Below, in pieces: positions 49,190 to 58,566 of a stretch of DNA of 64,000 bases. The DNA comes from Marinobacterium sp. (lineage in GTDB: Bacteria; Pseudomonadota; Gammaproteobacteria; Pseudomonadales; Balneatricaceae). Made by a program: the position numbers and the translations under genes. Numbering within the stretch: the stretch's first letter is position 1; the number at the start of each line of letters is the position of its first letter. The notes under the pieces were generated by a model. The model was given only the letters and a program-made list of their open reading frames with translations. It was not told the DNA's origin and did not search any database. The stretch covers positions 1 to 64,000 of the forward strand of contig JAUWAC010000008.1 in the NCBI GenBank assembly GCA_030602245.1, written 5' to 3'.

Positions 49190-51850
49190 TTACACGGTCC
49201 ACGGGGCCGGTTTTTCCGGGTTGATATTGAACTTCTGCATAGCCTTGACGACGACGGCCGGCTCGATCTTGCCCTCCTCCTGGAGCGCCTTGAGCGCCGC
49301 AACGCAGACGTAGTGGCGGTTAACTTCGAAGAATTCACGCAGCTTGGTGCGAGTATCGGAACGACCGAAGCCATCGGTACCCAGCACCTTGTAGCGGCGC
49401 GGGATATATTCACGCAGCTGATCGGCGTACATGCGCATGTAGTCGGTAGACGCAATGACCGGCCCCTCATGCCCTTCCAGCACCTGTTGGATGTAGGGAA
49501 CGCGCGGCTCGTCTTCCGGATGCAGCAGGTTCCAGCGCTCCACTTCCTGCGCTTCGCGGCGCAGTTCGTTGATGGAGGTGGTGCTCCAGACATCCGCTTC
49601 GACACCGAACTCTTCGCGCAGCAGTTTGGCCCCTTCGCGCACTTCGCGCAGGATCGAACCGCACCCGAACAGCTGTACCTTCAGTTCCGCATCCTTGCCC
49701 TCTTCGAGCAGGTAGATACCCTTCACGATGCCTTCTTCGGCACCCTGCGGCATCTCCGGATGCTGGTAGTTCTCGTTCAGCGTGGTGATGTAGTAGAACC
49801 GGTTTTCCTGGTCCTGATACATCCGCTTCAGACCGTCCTGTACGATCACCGCCAGCTCATAGCCGTAGGTCGGGTCGTAGCTGACGCAGTTCGGAATCAT
49901 CTGCGCCATCAGGTGGCTGTGACCATCCTGGTGCTGCAGACCTTCACCGTTCAGCGTGGTACGACCAGAAGTCGCGCCGATCAGGAAGCCGCGCGCCTGC
50001 ATGTCACCAGCTGCCCAGCACAGGTCCATGACACGCTGGAAACCGAACATCGAGTAGAAGATGTAGAACGGCACCATGGTGCAGTTGTTGTTGGCATAGG
50101 AGGTCGCTGCCGCGATCCAGGCCGACATGGCACCCGCTTCATTGATACCTTCTTCCAGGATCTGACCGGTCTTGGATTCCTTGTAGAACATGATCTGGTC
50201 ATGATCGTGCGGTACGTAGCGCTGACCGGCAGAAGAGTAGATACCCAGCTGACGGAACATCCCTTCCATACCGAAGGTACGCGCCTCGTCGGGCACGATC
50301 GGCACCAGACGCTTGCCGATATTCTTGTCCTTCGCGATGGTGCTGAGAATGCGGTTCAGCGCCATCTGAGTCGACAGCGTACGCTCACCGGAATCCTTGA
50401 GCTGACCGGAGAAAGCCTCCAGCGGCGGCGTTTCGAGCTTTTCAAACTCGGTGCGGCGTACCGGATAGAAGCCGCCCAGCTTCTTGCGACGCTCGAACAT
50501 GTACTTCATCTCCGGGGAGTCCGGAGACGGACGGTAGTACGGCACTTCCTTGAGCTGATCGTCGGTCAGCGGAATGTTGAAGCGGTCACGGAATGCCTTC
50601 AGGTCATCCATCGCCACTTTCTTCAGCGAGTGGGTGTCGTTCTTCGCCTGACCGGACTGGCCGGTACCGTAGCCCTTGACGGTCTGCGCCAGAATAACGG
50701 TGGGCTGGCCCTTGTGGTTCATCGCCGCATGGTAGGCCGCGTACACCTTGTACGGGTCGTGACCACCACGGTTCAGGTTCATGATTTCTTCGTCGGACAT
50801 ATCCTTGACCATTTCGGCCAGCTCCGGATATTTGCCGAAGAAGTGCTCACGGGTGTAAGCGCCGCCGTTGGCCTTGTAGTTCTGCAGCTCACCATCGCAC
50901 ACTTCATTCATGCGCTTGACCAGCAGACCTTTGGTGTCCTTCTCGAACAGCGGATCCCAGTGACGGCCCCACAGACACTTGATCACGTTCCAGCCGGCAC
51001 CACGGAATACACCTTCCAGCTCCTGGACGATCTTGCCGTTGCCGCGCACCGGACCATCCAGTCGCTGCAGGTTACAGTTGATGACGAATACCAGGTTTTC
51101 AAGCTGCTCACGACCGGCCAGCGAGATCGCCCCCAGGGTTTCCGGCTCGTCACACTCACCGTCACCGAGGAACGCCCATACTTTGCGCTCGCCACGCTTG
51201 ACCAGGTCACGCGCTGACAGGTAGCGCATCATGTGCGCCTGATAGATCGCCTGAATCGGACCCAGACCCATGGATACGGTCGGGAACTGCCAGAAGTTCG
51301 GCATCAGCCAGGGGTGCGGATAGGACGAAAGGCCATTGCCGTCCACTTCGCGACGGAAGTTGTCCAGTTGCTCTTCGGTCAGGCGGCCTTCGAGGTAGGC
51401 ACGCGCGTAGATACCCGGCGCGATATGGCCCTGGAAGAACACCATGTCCGCTTCACGATCGCCTTCCGGCCCGTGAAAGAAGTAGTTGAAACCGATGTCG
51501 TACAGCGTTGCCGACGAGGAGAAGCTGGAGATATGACCACCCAGCCCTTCATCGTTGTCATTGGCGCGCATAACCATCGCCATCGCGTTCCAGCGAATGA
51601 ACGAACGAATGCGGCGCTCCATGAACAGGTCACCGGGCATGCGTGCTTCGTCGCGCGGCGAGATGGTGTTCACGTAGGGGGTATTGAGGGTGCCGGCGCT
51701 GCCTACACCGATCTCGGCCGCATGGGTGCCGAGCTTGGCGAGCAGGTAGCGCGCGCGTTCGTTGCCGTCGTTTTTGGCGACAGACTCAAGCGCCTCCATC
51801 CACTCACTGGTTTCGATCGGATCGATATCGTCAATCATCTCGTCTTGCAC
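49190..51850 (-). CDS. aceE: Pyruvate dehydrogenase E1 component
   Basis: Homodimeric thiamine-diphosphate enzyme that decarboxylates pyruvate and acetylates lipoyl groups of AceF. 886 residues. The ThDP motif begins FLGDGECDEPET near residue 230 and ends in the NCNLQRLDG region. Starts at GTG 51850 (GGAG 8 bases upstream) with MQDEMIDDIDPIETSEWMEA; an ATG four codons later is possible. Downstream of pdhR after 253 bases. Confidence 0.96.
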   Translation of the reverse strand: MQDEMIDDIDPIETSEWMEALESVAKNDGNERARYLLAKLGTHAAEIGVGSAGTLNTPYVNTISPRDEARMPGDLFMERRIRSFIRWNAMAMVMRANDNDEGLGGHISSFSSSATLYDIGFNYFFHGPEGDREADMVFFQGHIAPGIYARAYLEGRLTEEQLDNFRREVDGNGLSSYPHPWLMPNFWQFPTVSMGLGPIQAIYQAHMMRYLSARDLVKRGERKVWAFLGDGECDEPETLGAISLAGREQLENLVFVINCNLQRLDGPVRGNGKIVQELEGVFRGAGWNVIKCLWGRHWDPLFEKDTKGLLVKRMNEVCDGELQNYKANGGAYTREHFFGKYPELAEMVKDMSDEEIMNLNRGGHDPYKVYAAYHAAMNHKGQPTVILAQTVKGYGTGQSGQAKNDTHSLKKVAMDDLKAFRDRFNIPLTDDQLKEVPYYRPSPDSPEMKYMFERRKKLGGFYPVRRTEFEKLETPPLEAFSGQLKDSGERTLSTQMALNRILSTIAKDKNIGKRLVPIVPDEARTFGMEGMFRQLGIYSSAGQRYVPHDHDQIMFYKESKTGQILEEGINEAGAMSAWIAAATSYANNNCTMVPFYIFYSMFGFQRVMDLCWAAGDMQARGFLIGATSGRTTLNGEGLQHQDGHSHLMAQMIPNCVSYDPTYGYELAVIVQDGLKRMYQDQENRFYYITTLNENYQHPEMPQGAEEGIVKGIYLLEEGKDAELKVQLFGCGSILREVREGAKLLREEFGVEADVWSTTSINELRREAQEVERWNLLHPEDEPRVPYIQQVLEGHEGPVIASTDYMRMYADQLREYIPRRYKVLGTDGFGRSDTRTKLREFFEVNRHYVCVAALKALQEEGKIEPAVVVKAMQKFNINPEKPAPWTV

Positions 51851-52103
51851 TGTGCTTTCTCCGATTCCTAGCCGTCGGTTTGCATTCGACGCACCGGTCC
51901 GTGATCAACGTGACCAATCCGCGCCGCTTCGCCTGTTTTCGGCCCGGGGCATCGTTTTTTTGTAGTGATGCACCGCACAACCGCTTCGGGCGTTTATTAT
52001 GTGTAAATATACTACACAGAGTATTTCAATCAGTCTACAAACTGGCCACACCGGCACATTTGTTGCTGAAATAACGTAAAATACCCTGTAGTTTTTGTAC
52101 AAA
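51851..52103 (-). promoter_or_regulatory. pdhR-aceE intergenic region
   Basis: No gene. A degenerate PdhR-type site, ATTGGT-CAC-GTTGAT on the minus strand (51918-51904), keeps only one half. A perfect inverted repeat TGTGTA-N7-TACACA (52000-52018) and TTTGTACAAA (52094-52103) are other possible operators. No clear aceE promoter was recognised. Confidence 0.45.
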
Positions 52104-52865
52104 TTACCGGGTCATGTCGGCCCGGCGCAGCGCTCGCTCGAGGCGCGTGTTCTCCCGCCCCTGCTCCAGCAATGCTTCCTCAACATAGACCAAATGATCG
52201 TGCGCTGCCTTGCGCGCACGCTCCGGATCCCCGTCACAGATCGCATCCATCAGCAAGCGATGCTGATCGTGAATGCGCGTACGCATCTCGTGCTTCGGGT
52301 AGATGTTCTGCAGGTTATCGCCGATATGCTGATGCAGCAGGCTGAACAGCGCCCTCATCATATGCAGCAGAACGACGTTATGCGTCGACGCCGCGATCGC
52401 GAGATGGAACTCCACATCAGCCGACACTTCCTTATCGAACGCCTTTTGCTCGTGATAGTTCTGCAGATCATCGAACCGGGCGCGGATCGCTTCACGGTCC
52501 GCTGCCGTCGAGCGCAGCGCAGCATAATACGCCGAGACGCCTTCAAGCGCGTGACGGAATTCCAGCAGGTCATACTGCGCTTCCGGATGGGTACGAAACA
52601 GATCCAGCAGCGGATCCACCAGCCCGGCGCCCAGGTTTTCCGCGACATAGGTGCCGCCACCCTGCCGGCTCACCAGCAGGCCTTTTGCCGCCAGTTTTTG
52701 CAGCGCCTCACGCAGCGACGGGCGCGACACATCAAACTGCTGCGCCAGCTCACGCTCCGGCGGCAGCCTCTGGCCCGGGCGCAGGGTTCCCTCCATGATC
52801 ATCTCTTCGACCCGCTGCATGATCACATCCGACAGTTTCGGCTGTCTGACACTTCGATAGCTCAT
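52104..52865 (-). CDS. pdhR: GntR/FadR-family pyruvate-responsive regulator PdhR
   Basis: 253 residues. N-terminal winged helix-turn-helix (about 8-75, with LPPERELAQQFDVSRPSLREAL) and a C-terminal FCD ligand-binding domain (about 95-235) with conserved His/Asp residues. In E. coli PdhR represses the pdh operon and is released by pyruvate. Position before aceEF, and a matching palindrome in its own promoter, support the assignment; LldR-type lactate sensing is the alternative. Confidence 0.88.
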   Translation of the reverse strand: MSYRSVRQPKLSDVIMQRVEEMIMEGTLRPGQRLPPERELAQQFDVSRPSLREALQKLAAKGLLVSRQGGGTYVAENLGAGLVDPLLDLFRTHPEAQYDLLEFRHALEGVSAYYAALRSTAADREAIRARFDDLQNYHEQKAFDKEVSADVEFHLAIAASTHNVVLLHMMRALFSLLHQHIGDNLQNIYPKHEMRTRIHDQHRLLMDAICDGDPERARKAAHDHLVYVEEALLEQGRENTRLERALRRADMTR

Positions 52866-52957
52866 CTCTCACACCCGACCGCTACGCCTCCCGAGCCGAC
52901 GTCGGGAGAAACCGATTGACAAGACTCGCCCATTAAAAATAGAGTGGCGAATAACCG

Positions 52958-52986
52958 ATGGTAAATTGGTATTACCAATATTGCAA
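52958..52986 (-). promoter_or_regulatory. pdhR promoter with PdhR operator in its spacer
   Basis: Minus-strand TTGCAA (52986-52981), 17 bases, TACCAT (52963-52958). The spacer holds the perfect palindrome ATTGGT-ATT-ACCAAT (52965-52979), the known PdhR/LldR-type box. Binding would block the promoter, and the site also lies 105 bases before the divergent D-lactate dehydrogenase gene. Confidence 0.75.
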
Positions 52987-53083
52987 CCACCGGCGATTTC
53001 AGAACACCGGCTCGCCACTGAGCGATAACGAACAAGGGAGCACACAAAGACTCCCACGACATCAGCAGAGGTACCCCCGCGCG

Positions 53084-55945
53084 ATGAGACACGAGTACCG
53101 TGAATTCCTGAGCAGCCTGCAGCAGTTCATTCCCGCCGAGCGACTGATTACCGACCCGTTGCGTACGCTGGCATACGGCACCGACGCCAGTTTCTATCGT
53201 CTGATTCCGCAGATCGTCGTGCGGGTTGAGTCCGAGCCGGAACTGGCCCGCATCATCGGTACTGCGCGCGAGCATGAAGTGGCCATTACCTTCCGCGCGG
53301 CCGGCACCAGCCTGTCGGGGCAGGCGATCACGGACTCGGTGCTGCTGGTCCTCGGTGATGGCTGGAACGGCCATCGGATTCTCGATAACGCCGAGCGGAT
53401 TGCGCTGCAGCCCGGCGTCATCGGCGCGCAGGCCAACCGTTACCTGGCCCCCTACCAGCGCAAGATCGGCCCGGATCCGGCGTCGATCAATGCGGCCAAG
53501 ATCGGCGGTATCGCGGCTAACAATGCCAGTGGTATGTGCTGCGGCACGGCACAGAACAGCTATCGTACGCTCGACTCCATGCGTCTGATTCTCGCCGACG
53601 GCACCCTGCTCGATACCGGTGATGCCGACAGTGTCGCGGCGTTTCGCAAAAGCCACCGCGGTCTGCTGGATGCGCTGGATTCGCTGGCACGGCTGACGCG
53701 CGCCAACGAGGCGCTGGCGGCACGCATCGCGCACAAGTACCGCCTCAAGAACACCACCGGCTACGCCCTGAATGCACTGATCGACTTCGATGATCCGATC
53801 GATATTCTGCAACACCTGATGATCGGCTCGGAGGGTACGCTTGGCTTCATCTCCGAAATTACCTATCGTACCGTGCCGGACCACCCCCATAAGGCCTCCG
53901 CACTGGTGTTCTACGATCGTCTGCGCACCGCCTGTGAAGCGGTGGCCCGCGCCAAGCCGGCGCCGGTGGATGCGGTCGAGCTGATCGACCGCGCCGGTCT
54001 GCGCTCGATCGAAAACAAGGACGGGATGCCGGCGTTCATACGTGAATTGCCGGACGATGCCGCTGCCCTGCTGATCGAAACGCGGGCTGAAACGCCCGCC
54101 CTGTTGCAGCAACAGGTCGAGGCGATCAAAGCCGCCATCGCCGATCTGCCCACCAGTCGCCCGGTCGAATTCACCACCGACCCGGATCTGTGCGCACGCT
54201 ACTGGGCGATCCGCAAGGGTCTGTTCCCGGCGGTCGGTGCAGTGCGTGACACCGGCTCAACGGTCATCATCGAAGACATTGCCGTACCGGTCGAGAATCT
54301 GGCCGATGCGGTTGCCGAGTTGCATGAGCTGTTTGCCCGCTGGGGCTATGACCAGGCGTTGATCTTCGGCCATGCGTTGGAGGGGAATCTGCACTTCGTG
54401 TTCCCGCAGGCGTTCGATACCCAGGATGACATCGATCGCTACGCCGGCCTCATGGACGACGTCTCCCAACTGGTGGTGGGCCGCTACGACGGCTCTTTGA
54501 AGGCCGAACACGGCACCGGCCGCAACATGGCACCTTACGTGGAGCTCGAGTGGGGTGAAGACGCCTACCGCCTGATGTGGGAGTTGAAGAACCTGCTGGA
54601 TCCGCAGCATATCCTCAACCCGGGGGTAATCCTGAACCGGGATCCACACGTGCACCTGAACAACCTGAAGCCGATGCCGGCGGCCGACGCACTGATCGAC
54701 AAATGCATCGAGTGCGGCTTTTGCGAGCCGACCTGCCCCTCGCGCGCACTGACGACGACACCGCGCCAGCGTATCGTTATCTGGCGGGAAATCGCGCGTC
54801 TGGAGCGCAGCGGAGAGGATCCACAACGCCTGAAGCGGCTGCGCCGGGACTACGATTATCAGGGCGAGCAGACCTGCGCCGCCTGCGGCCTGTGCTCGAC
54901 CGCCTGCCCGGTCGGCATCAACACCGGCGACCTGACCCGCTCAATCCGTCACCACCGTAACGAGGAGCGCAGCGGCGTGGCGAACTGGATCGCCGACCAC
55001 TACGCCGGCGTTTCACGGGTCGGCCGGCTCGCGCTGGGTACAGCTGATCGTCTGCACGGCGCACTGGGCAGCACCAACATGGCACGTCTTACCGGCACCG
55101 CCCGCAAACTTTCCGGCGGCCGTGTGCAGCAATGGCTGCCGACGATGCCACGTCCCGCCGCGCCGATACGTCCGTCATCCGTCTCCAGCGATGACAGCCC
55201 GCGCCGCGACAAGGTCGTTTACCTGCCCAGCTGCGCCAGCCGGATCATGGGACCACAGCGCGGCAGCGCCAGCGACCGCTCGCTGGCCGAGGTCACCGAA
55301 ACACTGCTGCGCCGGGCCGGCTACGAGGTGATTTATCCACAACAGCTGGAGTCACTCTGCTGCGGCATGCCGTTTCAGTCCAAGGGGATGTTTGATGCCG
55401 CCGACCGCAAGGCCGACGAGATCAACAAAGAGTTGTTGCGTATCACGAAACGCGGGCAGATTCCGGTCTATTCTGATACCAGTCCCTGCAGTCTGCGGAT
55501 GAAAGAAAAGCTTGATCCCGCGATCAGGCTTTACGACAGTGTCGAGTTCATCGACCGCTTTGTGCTGGACCGCCTGACGATCACGCCCAGCGCCGAAACG
55601 GTCGCATTGCATGTCACCTGCAGTGCCAACCGCCTCGGCCAGACCGACGCGTTGAAGCGTATCGTTTCGCGCTGCGCACAGGAGGTGGTGATTCCTGAGG
55701 GAATCAGTTGCTGCGGTTTCGCCGGCGACAAGGGCTTCAGTACTCCGGAACTCAATGCCAGCGCGTTGAGAACGCTGAAAGACAGCGTACGCCAGTGCAG
55801 CAGCGGTTACTCGACCAGCCGTACCTGCGAGATCGGGCTGAGCCACCACAGCGGACTGGAGTACCGTTCAATCGTTTACCTGCTGGAGCAATGCACCAGC
55901 GACGCGACACAAAACCGAGCATGCGAAACTCAGTCCATCGGCTGA
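53084..55945 (+). CDS. FAD- and Fe-S-dependent D-lactate dehydrogenase (Dld-II type)
   Basis: 953-residue respiratory dehydrogenase. An FAD-binding PCMH domain (about 40-270) and FAD-oxidase C-terminal domain are followed by a 4Fe-4S ferredoxin domain with CIECGFCEPTCPS (about 543-555) and CAACGLCSTACPVG (about 604-617), then a CCG-type domain with LCCGMP, HVTCSAN and ISCCGFAGDKG. This is the domain order of Shewanella and Pseudomonas D-lactate dehydrogenases. Start ATG 53084, just before the conserved N-terminus. Substrate is inferred from family and from the PdhR box upstream; glycolate or 2-hydroxyglutarate are possible. Confidence 0.88.
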   Translation: MRHEYREFLSSLQQFIPAERLITDPLRTLAYGTDASFYRLIPQIVVRVESEPELARIIGTAREHEVAITFRAAGTSLSGQAITDSVLLVLGDGWNGHRILDNAERIALQPGVIGAQANRYLAPYQRKIGPDPASINAAKIGGIAANNASGMCCGTAQNSYRTLDSMRLILADGTLLDTGDADSVAAFRKSHRGLLDALDSLARLTRANEALAARIAHKYRLKNTTGYALNALIDFDDPIDILQHLMIGSEGTLGFISEITYRTVPDHPHKASALVFYDRLRTACEAVARAKPAPVDAVELIDRAGLRSIENKDGMPAFIRELPDDAAALLIETRAETPALLQQQVEAIKAAIADLPTSRPVEFTTDPDLCARYWAIRKGLFPAVGAVRDTGSTVIIEDIAVPVENLADAVAELHELFARWGYDQALIFGHALEGNLHFVFPQAFDTQDDIDRYAGLMDDVSQLVVGRYDGSLKAEHGTGRNMAPYVELEWGEDAYRLMWELKNLLDPQHILNPGVILNRDPHVHLNNLKPMPAADALIDKCIECGFCEPTCPSRALTTTPRQRIVIWREIARLERSGEDPQRLKRLRRDYDYQGEQTCAACGLCSTACPVGINTGDLTRSIRHHRNEERSGVANWIADHYAGVSRVGRLALGTADRLHGALGSTNMARLTGTARKLSGGRVQQWLPTMPRPAAPIRPSSVSSDDSPRRDKVVYLPSCASRIMGPQRGSASDRSLAEVTETLLRRAGYEVIYPQQLESLCCGMPFQSKGMFDAADRKADEINKELLRITKRGQIPVYSDTSPCSLRMKEKLDPAIRLYDSVEFIDRFVLDRLTITPSAETVALHVTCSANRLGQTDALKRIVSRCAQEVVIPEGISCCGFAGDKGFSTPELNASALRTLKDSVRQCSSGYSTSRTCEIGLSHHSGLEYRSIVYLLEQCTSDATQNRACETQSIG

Positions 55946-55966
55946 GCGCGACAGAAGGAGAGCATC

Positions 55967-56455
55967 ATGCCATTGCCGGAAATCAAGACCATCCTCTACA
56001 CCACGTCGCTGGGCAAACATACGCGGCCGGTGTTTCGCCATGCCGTTCAGCTGGCTCATCAGCTGCAGGCGCGGGTGATCATGCTGCACGTCATCGAGCC
56101 GGTCGGCGAAATGGGCCGCGCCCTGCTGCACAGCTACCTGCCGGAAGACACCATCCGCAAGATGCATGACGAAGGCATCAACCGCGTTCTCGAGCAGATG
56201 CGCGCACGCCTCGAAAAATACCGCGATGAAGAGCTGAAGGCCCTGGGTCGCGATTTCGACTTCGAACTGGAGCCGGTCGTCGCTGAAGGCCCGCATGCTG
56301 AAACCATCCTGGCACAGGCCAAACAACAGGGCGCCGACCTGATCGTTATGGGTCAGGAGAACACCTTCGGCCACCACAGCCCGACTACCCATCACGTGGT
56401 CAGACAGGCTAAGATCCCTGTCTTTGTCGTACCGACCGGCAAAGCGTATCTCTGA
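55967..56455 (+). CDS. Universal stress protein (UspA family)
   Basis: 162 residues, one Usp domain: KTILYTTSLGKHTRPVFRHA at the start, and VIMLHVIEPVGEMGRALL. The ATP-binding G-x2-G-x9-G(S/T) pattern is not intact in MGQENTFGHHSPTTHHVV, so ATP binding is doubtful. AAGGAG lies before the ATG; 21 bases after the dehydrogenase, so probably co-transcribed with it. Confidence 0.88.
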   Translation: MPLPEIKTILYTTSLGKHTRPVFRHAVQLAHQLQARVIMLHVIEPVGEMGRALLHSYLPEDTIRKMHDEGINRVLEQMRARLEKYRDEELKALGRDFDFELEPVVAEGPHAETILAQAKQQGADLIVMGQENTFGHHSPTTHHVVRQAKIPVFVVPTGKAYL

Positions 56456-56474
56456 ACACCGACGTCCTTCCGGC

Positions 56475-56497
56475 GCGACGCCCAAGGGCGTCGCTTT
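56475..56497 (+). terminator. Hairpin after the Usp gene
   Basis: GCGACGCCC and GGGCGTCGC form a 9-bp stem with an AA loop, followed by TTTAAGG. The short T-run suggests partial termination before the carrier gene. Confidence 0.55.
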
Positions 56498-56508
56498 AAG
56501 GACATCGA

Positions 56509-57402
56509 ATGGACGCCTCCCCGCTACAACTGCTCGAGCGCATCGCTGACACCGTCATCCCGCTGCTGATCATCGTCAGCCTCGGCTATTTCTACGCCCG
56601 CCGCACTCACACCGATATGTCGGTGGCCAATCGGATCAACATGGATCTGTTCACCCCGGCGCTGATTTTTTCGGTCATGTCGGCGGAATCGTTCGATGTC
56701 ATCAGCCATATCGATCTTGCTATCGGTGCCGCGGTCATCGTGCTGGGGTCGGGCCTGCTGGTCTGGCCACTGTGCCGGCTATTGAAGGTACATCCGAAAA
56801 CCTTTGTCCCGCCGATGATGTTCAACAACAGCGGCAACCTGGGTATCCCGCTGATCGTACTGGCGTTCGGCGAACACGCCCTGCCCGCCGCGGTGATTCT
56901 GTTTCTGGCGGAGAATCTGTTGCACTTCACGGTGGGCGCGCTGATTATGGATCACCGCACCCGCCTGCTCGCGCTGGCGCGCAACCCGATGATTCTGGCC
57001 ACGGCGGTCGGTCTGGTCTGGAGCCTGCTGGATCTGGAAATGCCCACCGCCATCGATACACCGATCGACATGCTGGGCCAGATCGCCATCCCGCTGATGC
57101 TGTTTGCGCTCGGTGTACGTATGACGTCCATCGATTTCAGCAACTGGAAACCGGGGCTCTGGGGCGCGATTCTGGCACCCGCCAGCGGTCTCGTGATCGC
57201 CGTGCCACTGACCTACGTGCTGGGCCTCGATGCCGAGCAAAGCGCCTATCTGATTCTGTTCGGCGCGCTGCCGCCTGCGGTGCTGAACTACATGGTGTCG
57301 GAGCGATACAATCAGGAGCCACATCAGGTGGCGTCGATCGTACTGATCAGCAATATGGCCAGCCTCGCGATTATCCCGCTGACACTGGCATTCATTCTCT
57401 GA
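56509..57402 (+). CDS. AEC-family membrane carrier
   Basis: 297-residue transporter of the auxin efflux carrier family, with about ten hydrophobic segments in two halves. The conserved PPMMFNNSGNLGIPLIVLAFG (about 103-123) and the second-half LGALPPAVLNYMVSERY-type region are visible. In bacteria such carriers move small organic acids such as malate, lactate or pyruvate; the neighbourhood favours lactate or pyruvate, but that is inference. Confidence 0.85.
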   Translation: MDASPLQLLERIADTVIPLLIIVSLGYFYARRTHTDMSVANRINMDLFTPALIFSVMSAESFDVISHIDLAIGAAVIVLGSGLLVWPLCRLLKVHPKTFVPPMMFNNSGNLGIPLIVLAFGEHALPAAVILFLAENLLHFTVGALIMDHRTRLLALARNPMILATAVGLVWSLLDLEMPTAIDTPIDMLGQIAIPLMLFALGVRMTSIDFSNWKPGLWGAILAPASGLVIAVPLTYVLGLDAEQSAYLILFGALPPAVLNYMVSERYNQEPHQVASIVLISNMASLAIIPLTLAFIL

Positions 57403-57406
57403 AACA

Positions 57407-57437
57407 GGATGGGCGCCCGCGTTGCAAACGCCCATCC
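57407..57437. terminator. Convergent hairpin between the carrier gene and comEA
   Basis: GGATGGGCG (57407-57415) pairs with CGCCCATCC (57429-57437) over a 13-base loop. No long T-run is present, so efficiency is uncertain. Confidence 0.5.
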
Positions 57438-57443
57438 GCCGGC

Positions 57444-57725
57444 TTATTCAGCCGGCGTCTTCTCCGGCTCCAGCATCAGCTGATCGCGGTTTTTCTCCAG
57501 TGTGACTGCGCCGATACCCCGCACCTGAAGCAGCTGCTCGACACTGGTAAACGGCCCGTGCTGTTCACGGTACTTCACGATCGCATCCGCTTTGGCCGGC
57601 CCGACACCGTTCAGTGCCGCTGACAACTGCTCGGCACTGGCAGTGTTGATATCGACCGGCGCTGCCTGAAGAAACGGTGAGAACAGAGATACGCTCAGAA
57701 CGAGCGCCTTGAGAAAGGTACGCAT
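57444..57725 (-). CDS. comEA: ComEA-like helix-hairpin-helix DNA-binding protein
   Basis: 93 residues from ATG 57725 (AAGGAG 7 bases upstream). Signal peptide of about 22 residues ending QAA, then a ComEA-type double HhH: VDINTASAEQLSAALNGVGP and FTSVEQLLQVRGIGAVTL. In naturally competent bacteria ComEA binds incoming DNA in the periplasm and works with type IV pili; here pilBCD is in the same window, but competence is not shown. Confidence 0.88.
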   Translation of the reverse strand: MRTFLKALVLSVSLFSPFLQAAPVDINTASAEQLSAALNGVGPAKADAIVKYREQHGPFTSVEQLLQVRGIGAVTLEKNRDQLMLEPEKTPAE

Positions 57726-57769
57726 TTGGAAACTCCTTTTCCTGATTGGTTGAGCCGAACTCACTCGGC

Positions 57770-57796
57770 GACGCTGATCATCCGTTGATCAGCGTC
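57770..57796. repeat. Perfect 11-bp hairpin between pyrF and comEA
   Basis: GACGCTGATCA and TGATCAGCGTC with loop TCCGT. It may end pyrF transcription, or form the 5' end of the comEA message, as the predicted start site is at about 57793. Confidence 0.65.
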
Positions 57797-57799
57797 TTC

Positions 57800-57828
57800 A
57801 CTATATTACGCACTGCATGACCAATCAA
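57800..57828 (-). promoter_or_regulatory. comEA promoter
   Basis: Minus-strand TTGATT (57828-57823), 17 bases, TATAGT (57805-57800). The -35 overlaps the pyrF stop codon. Confidence 0.55.
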
Positions 57829-58544
57829 TGTACGCCGCCGGACTGCGCCTGACGGATCTCGTCCACGACAGCGGCCGCCGCCTGTGCCGGCTCGGCCGCC
57901 TGCGTGATCGGTCGCCCCACCACCAGATAGCTCGCGCCGGCAGCGATCGCCTGCGCTGGCGTCAGAATGCGGCGCTGATCACCGGCAGCGGCGCTGGCCG
58001 GGCGAATACCTGGCGTTACCAGATCAAACGGCTCGCCGATCGCCTCACGCAACGTCGGCGCCTCCTGTGCCGAACAGACCACACCATCGAGGCCACACGC
58101 CTGGGTCAAACGCGCGAGCCGCACCACCTGATCGAGCGGATCCAGATCCAGCCCGATCTCGGCCAGATCCTCGCGCTCCATACTGGTCAGCACCGTCACC
58201 GCGATCAACCGGGTACGGGCACCGGTCTGTGCCAGCTCCTCACGCGCGGCTTCCATCATGCGGCGTCCGCCGCTGGCGTGCACGTTGACCATCCAGACGC
58301 CCAGCTCCGCAGCAGCCCGCACCGCCTTGGCTGTGGTGTTGGGAATATCGTGAAACTTGAGATCGAGAAACAGCTCGAAGCCAAGCGCCTGCAGCTGCTC
58401 GACCACGGCGGGACCGACGCGGGTGAACAGCTCCTTGCCGACCTTGACCCGGCACAGCTCGGGGTCGAGTCGTCGCGCCATCTCGAGCGCTTCACGCTGG
58501 TCCGGATAATCCAGTGCAACAATCAGAGGTTTGTCTATGGTCAT
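57825..58544 (-). CDS. pyrF: Orotidine 5'-phosphate decarboxylase PyrF
   Basis: Makes UMP from OMP in pyrimidine synthesis. 239 residues from ATG 58544, where AAGAG lies 6 bases upstream; an ATG six codons earlier is possible. Catalytic [10 protein letters not shown] is complete, with ALDYPD and KVGKELF near the start. Follows lapB by 22 bases, the usual order. Confidence 0.94.
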   Translation of the reverse strand: MTIDKPLIVALDYPDQREALEMARRLDPELCRVKVGKELFTRVGPAVVEQLQALGFELFLDLKFHDIPNTTAKAVRAAAELGVWMVNVHASGGRRMMEAAREELAQTGARTRLIAVTVLTSMEREDLAEIGLDLDPLDQVVRLARLTQACGLDGVVCSAQEAPTLREAIGEPFDLVTPGIRPASAAAGDQRRILTPAQAIAAGASYLVVGRPITQAAEPAQAAAAVVDEIRQAQSGGVH

Positions 58545-58566
58545 GATGGTCTCTTGAGTCATTTCG

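Noticed and set aside
49313..51217. Plus-strand open frame of 634 codons opposite aceE
   Set aside because: Antisense to AceE; composition reflects the complementary codon pattern.
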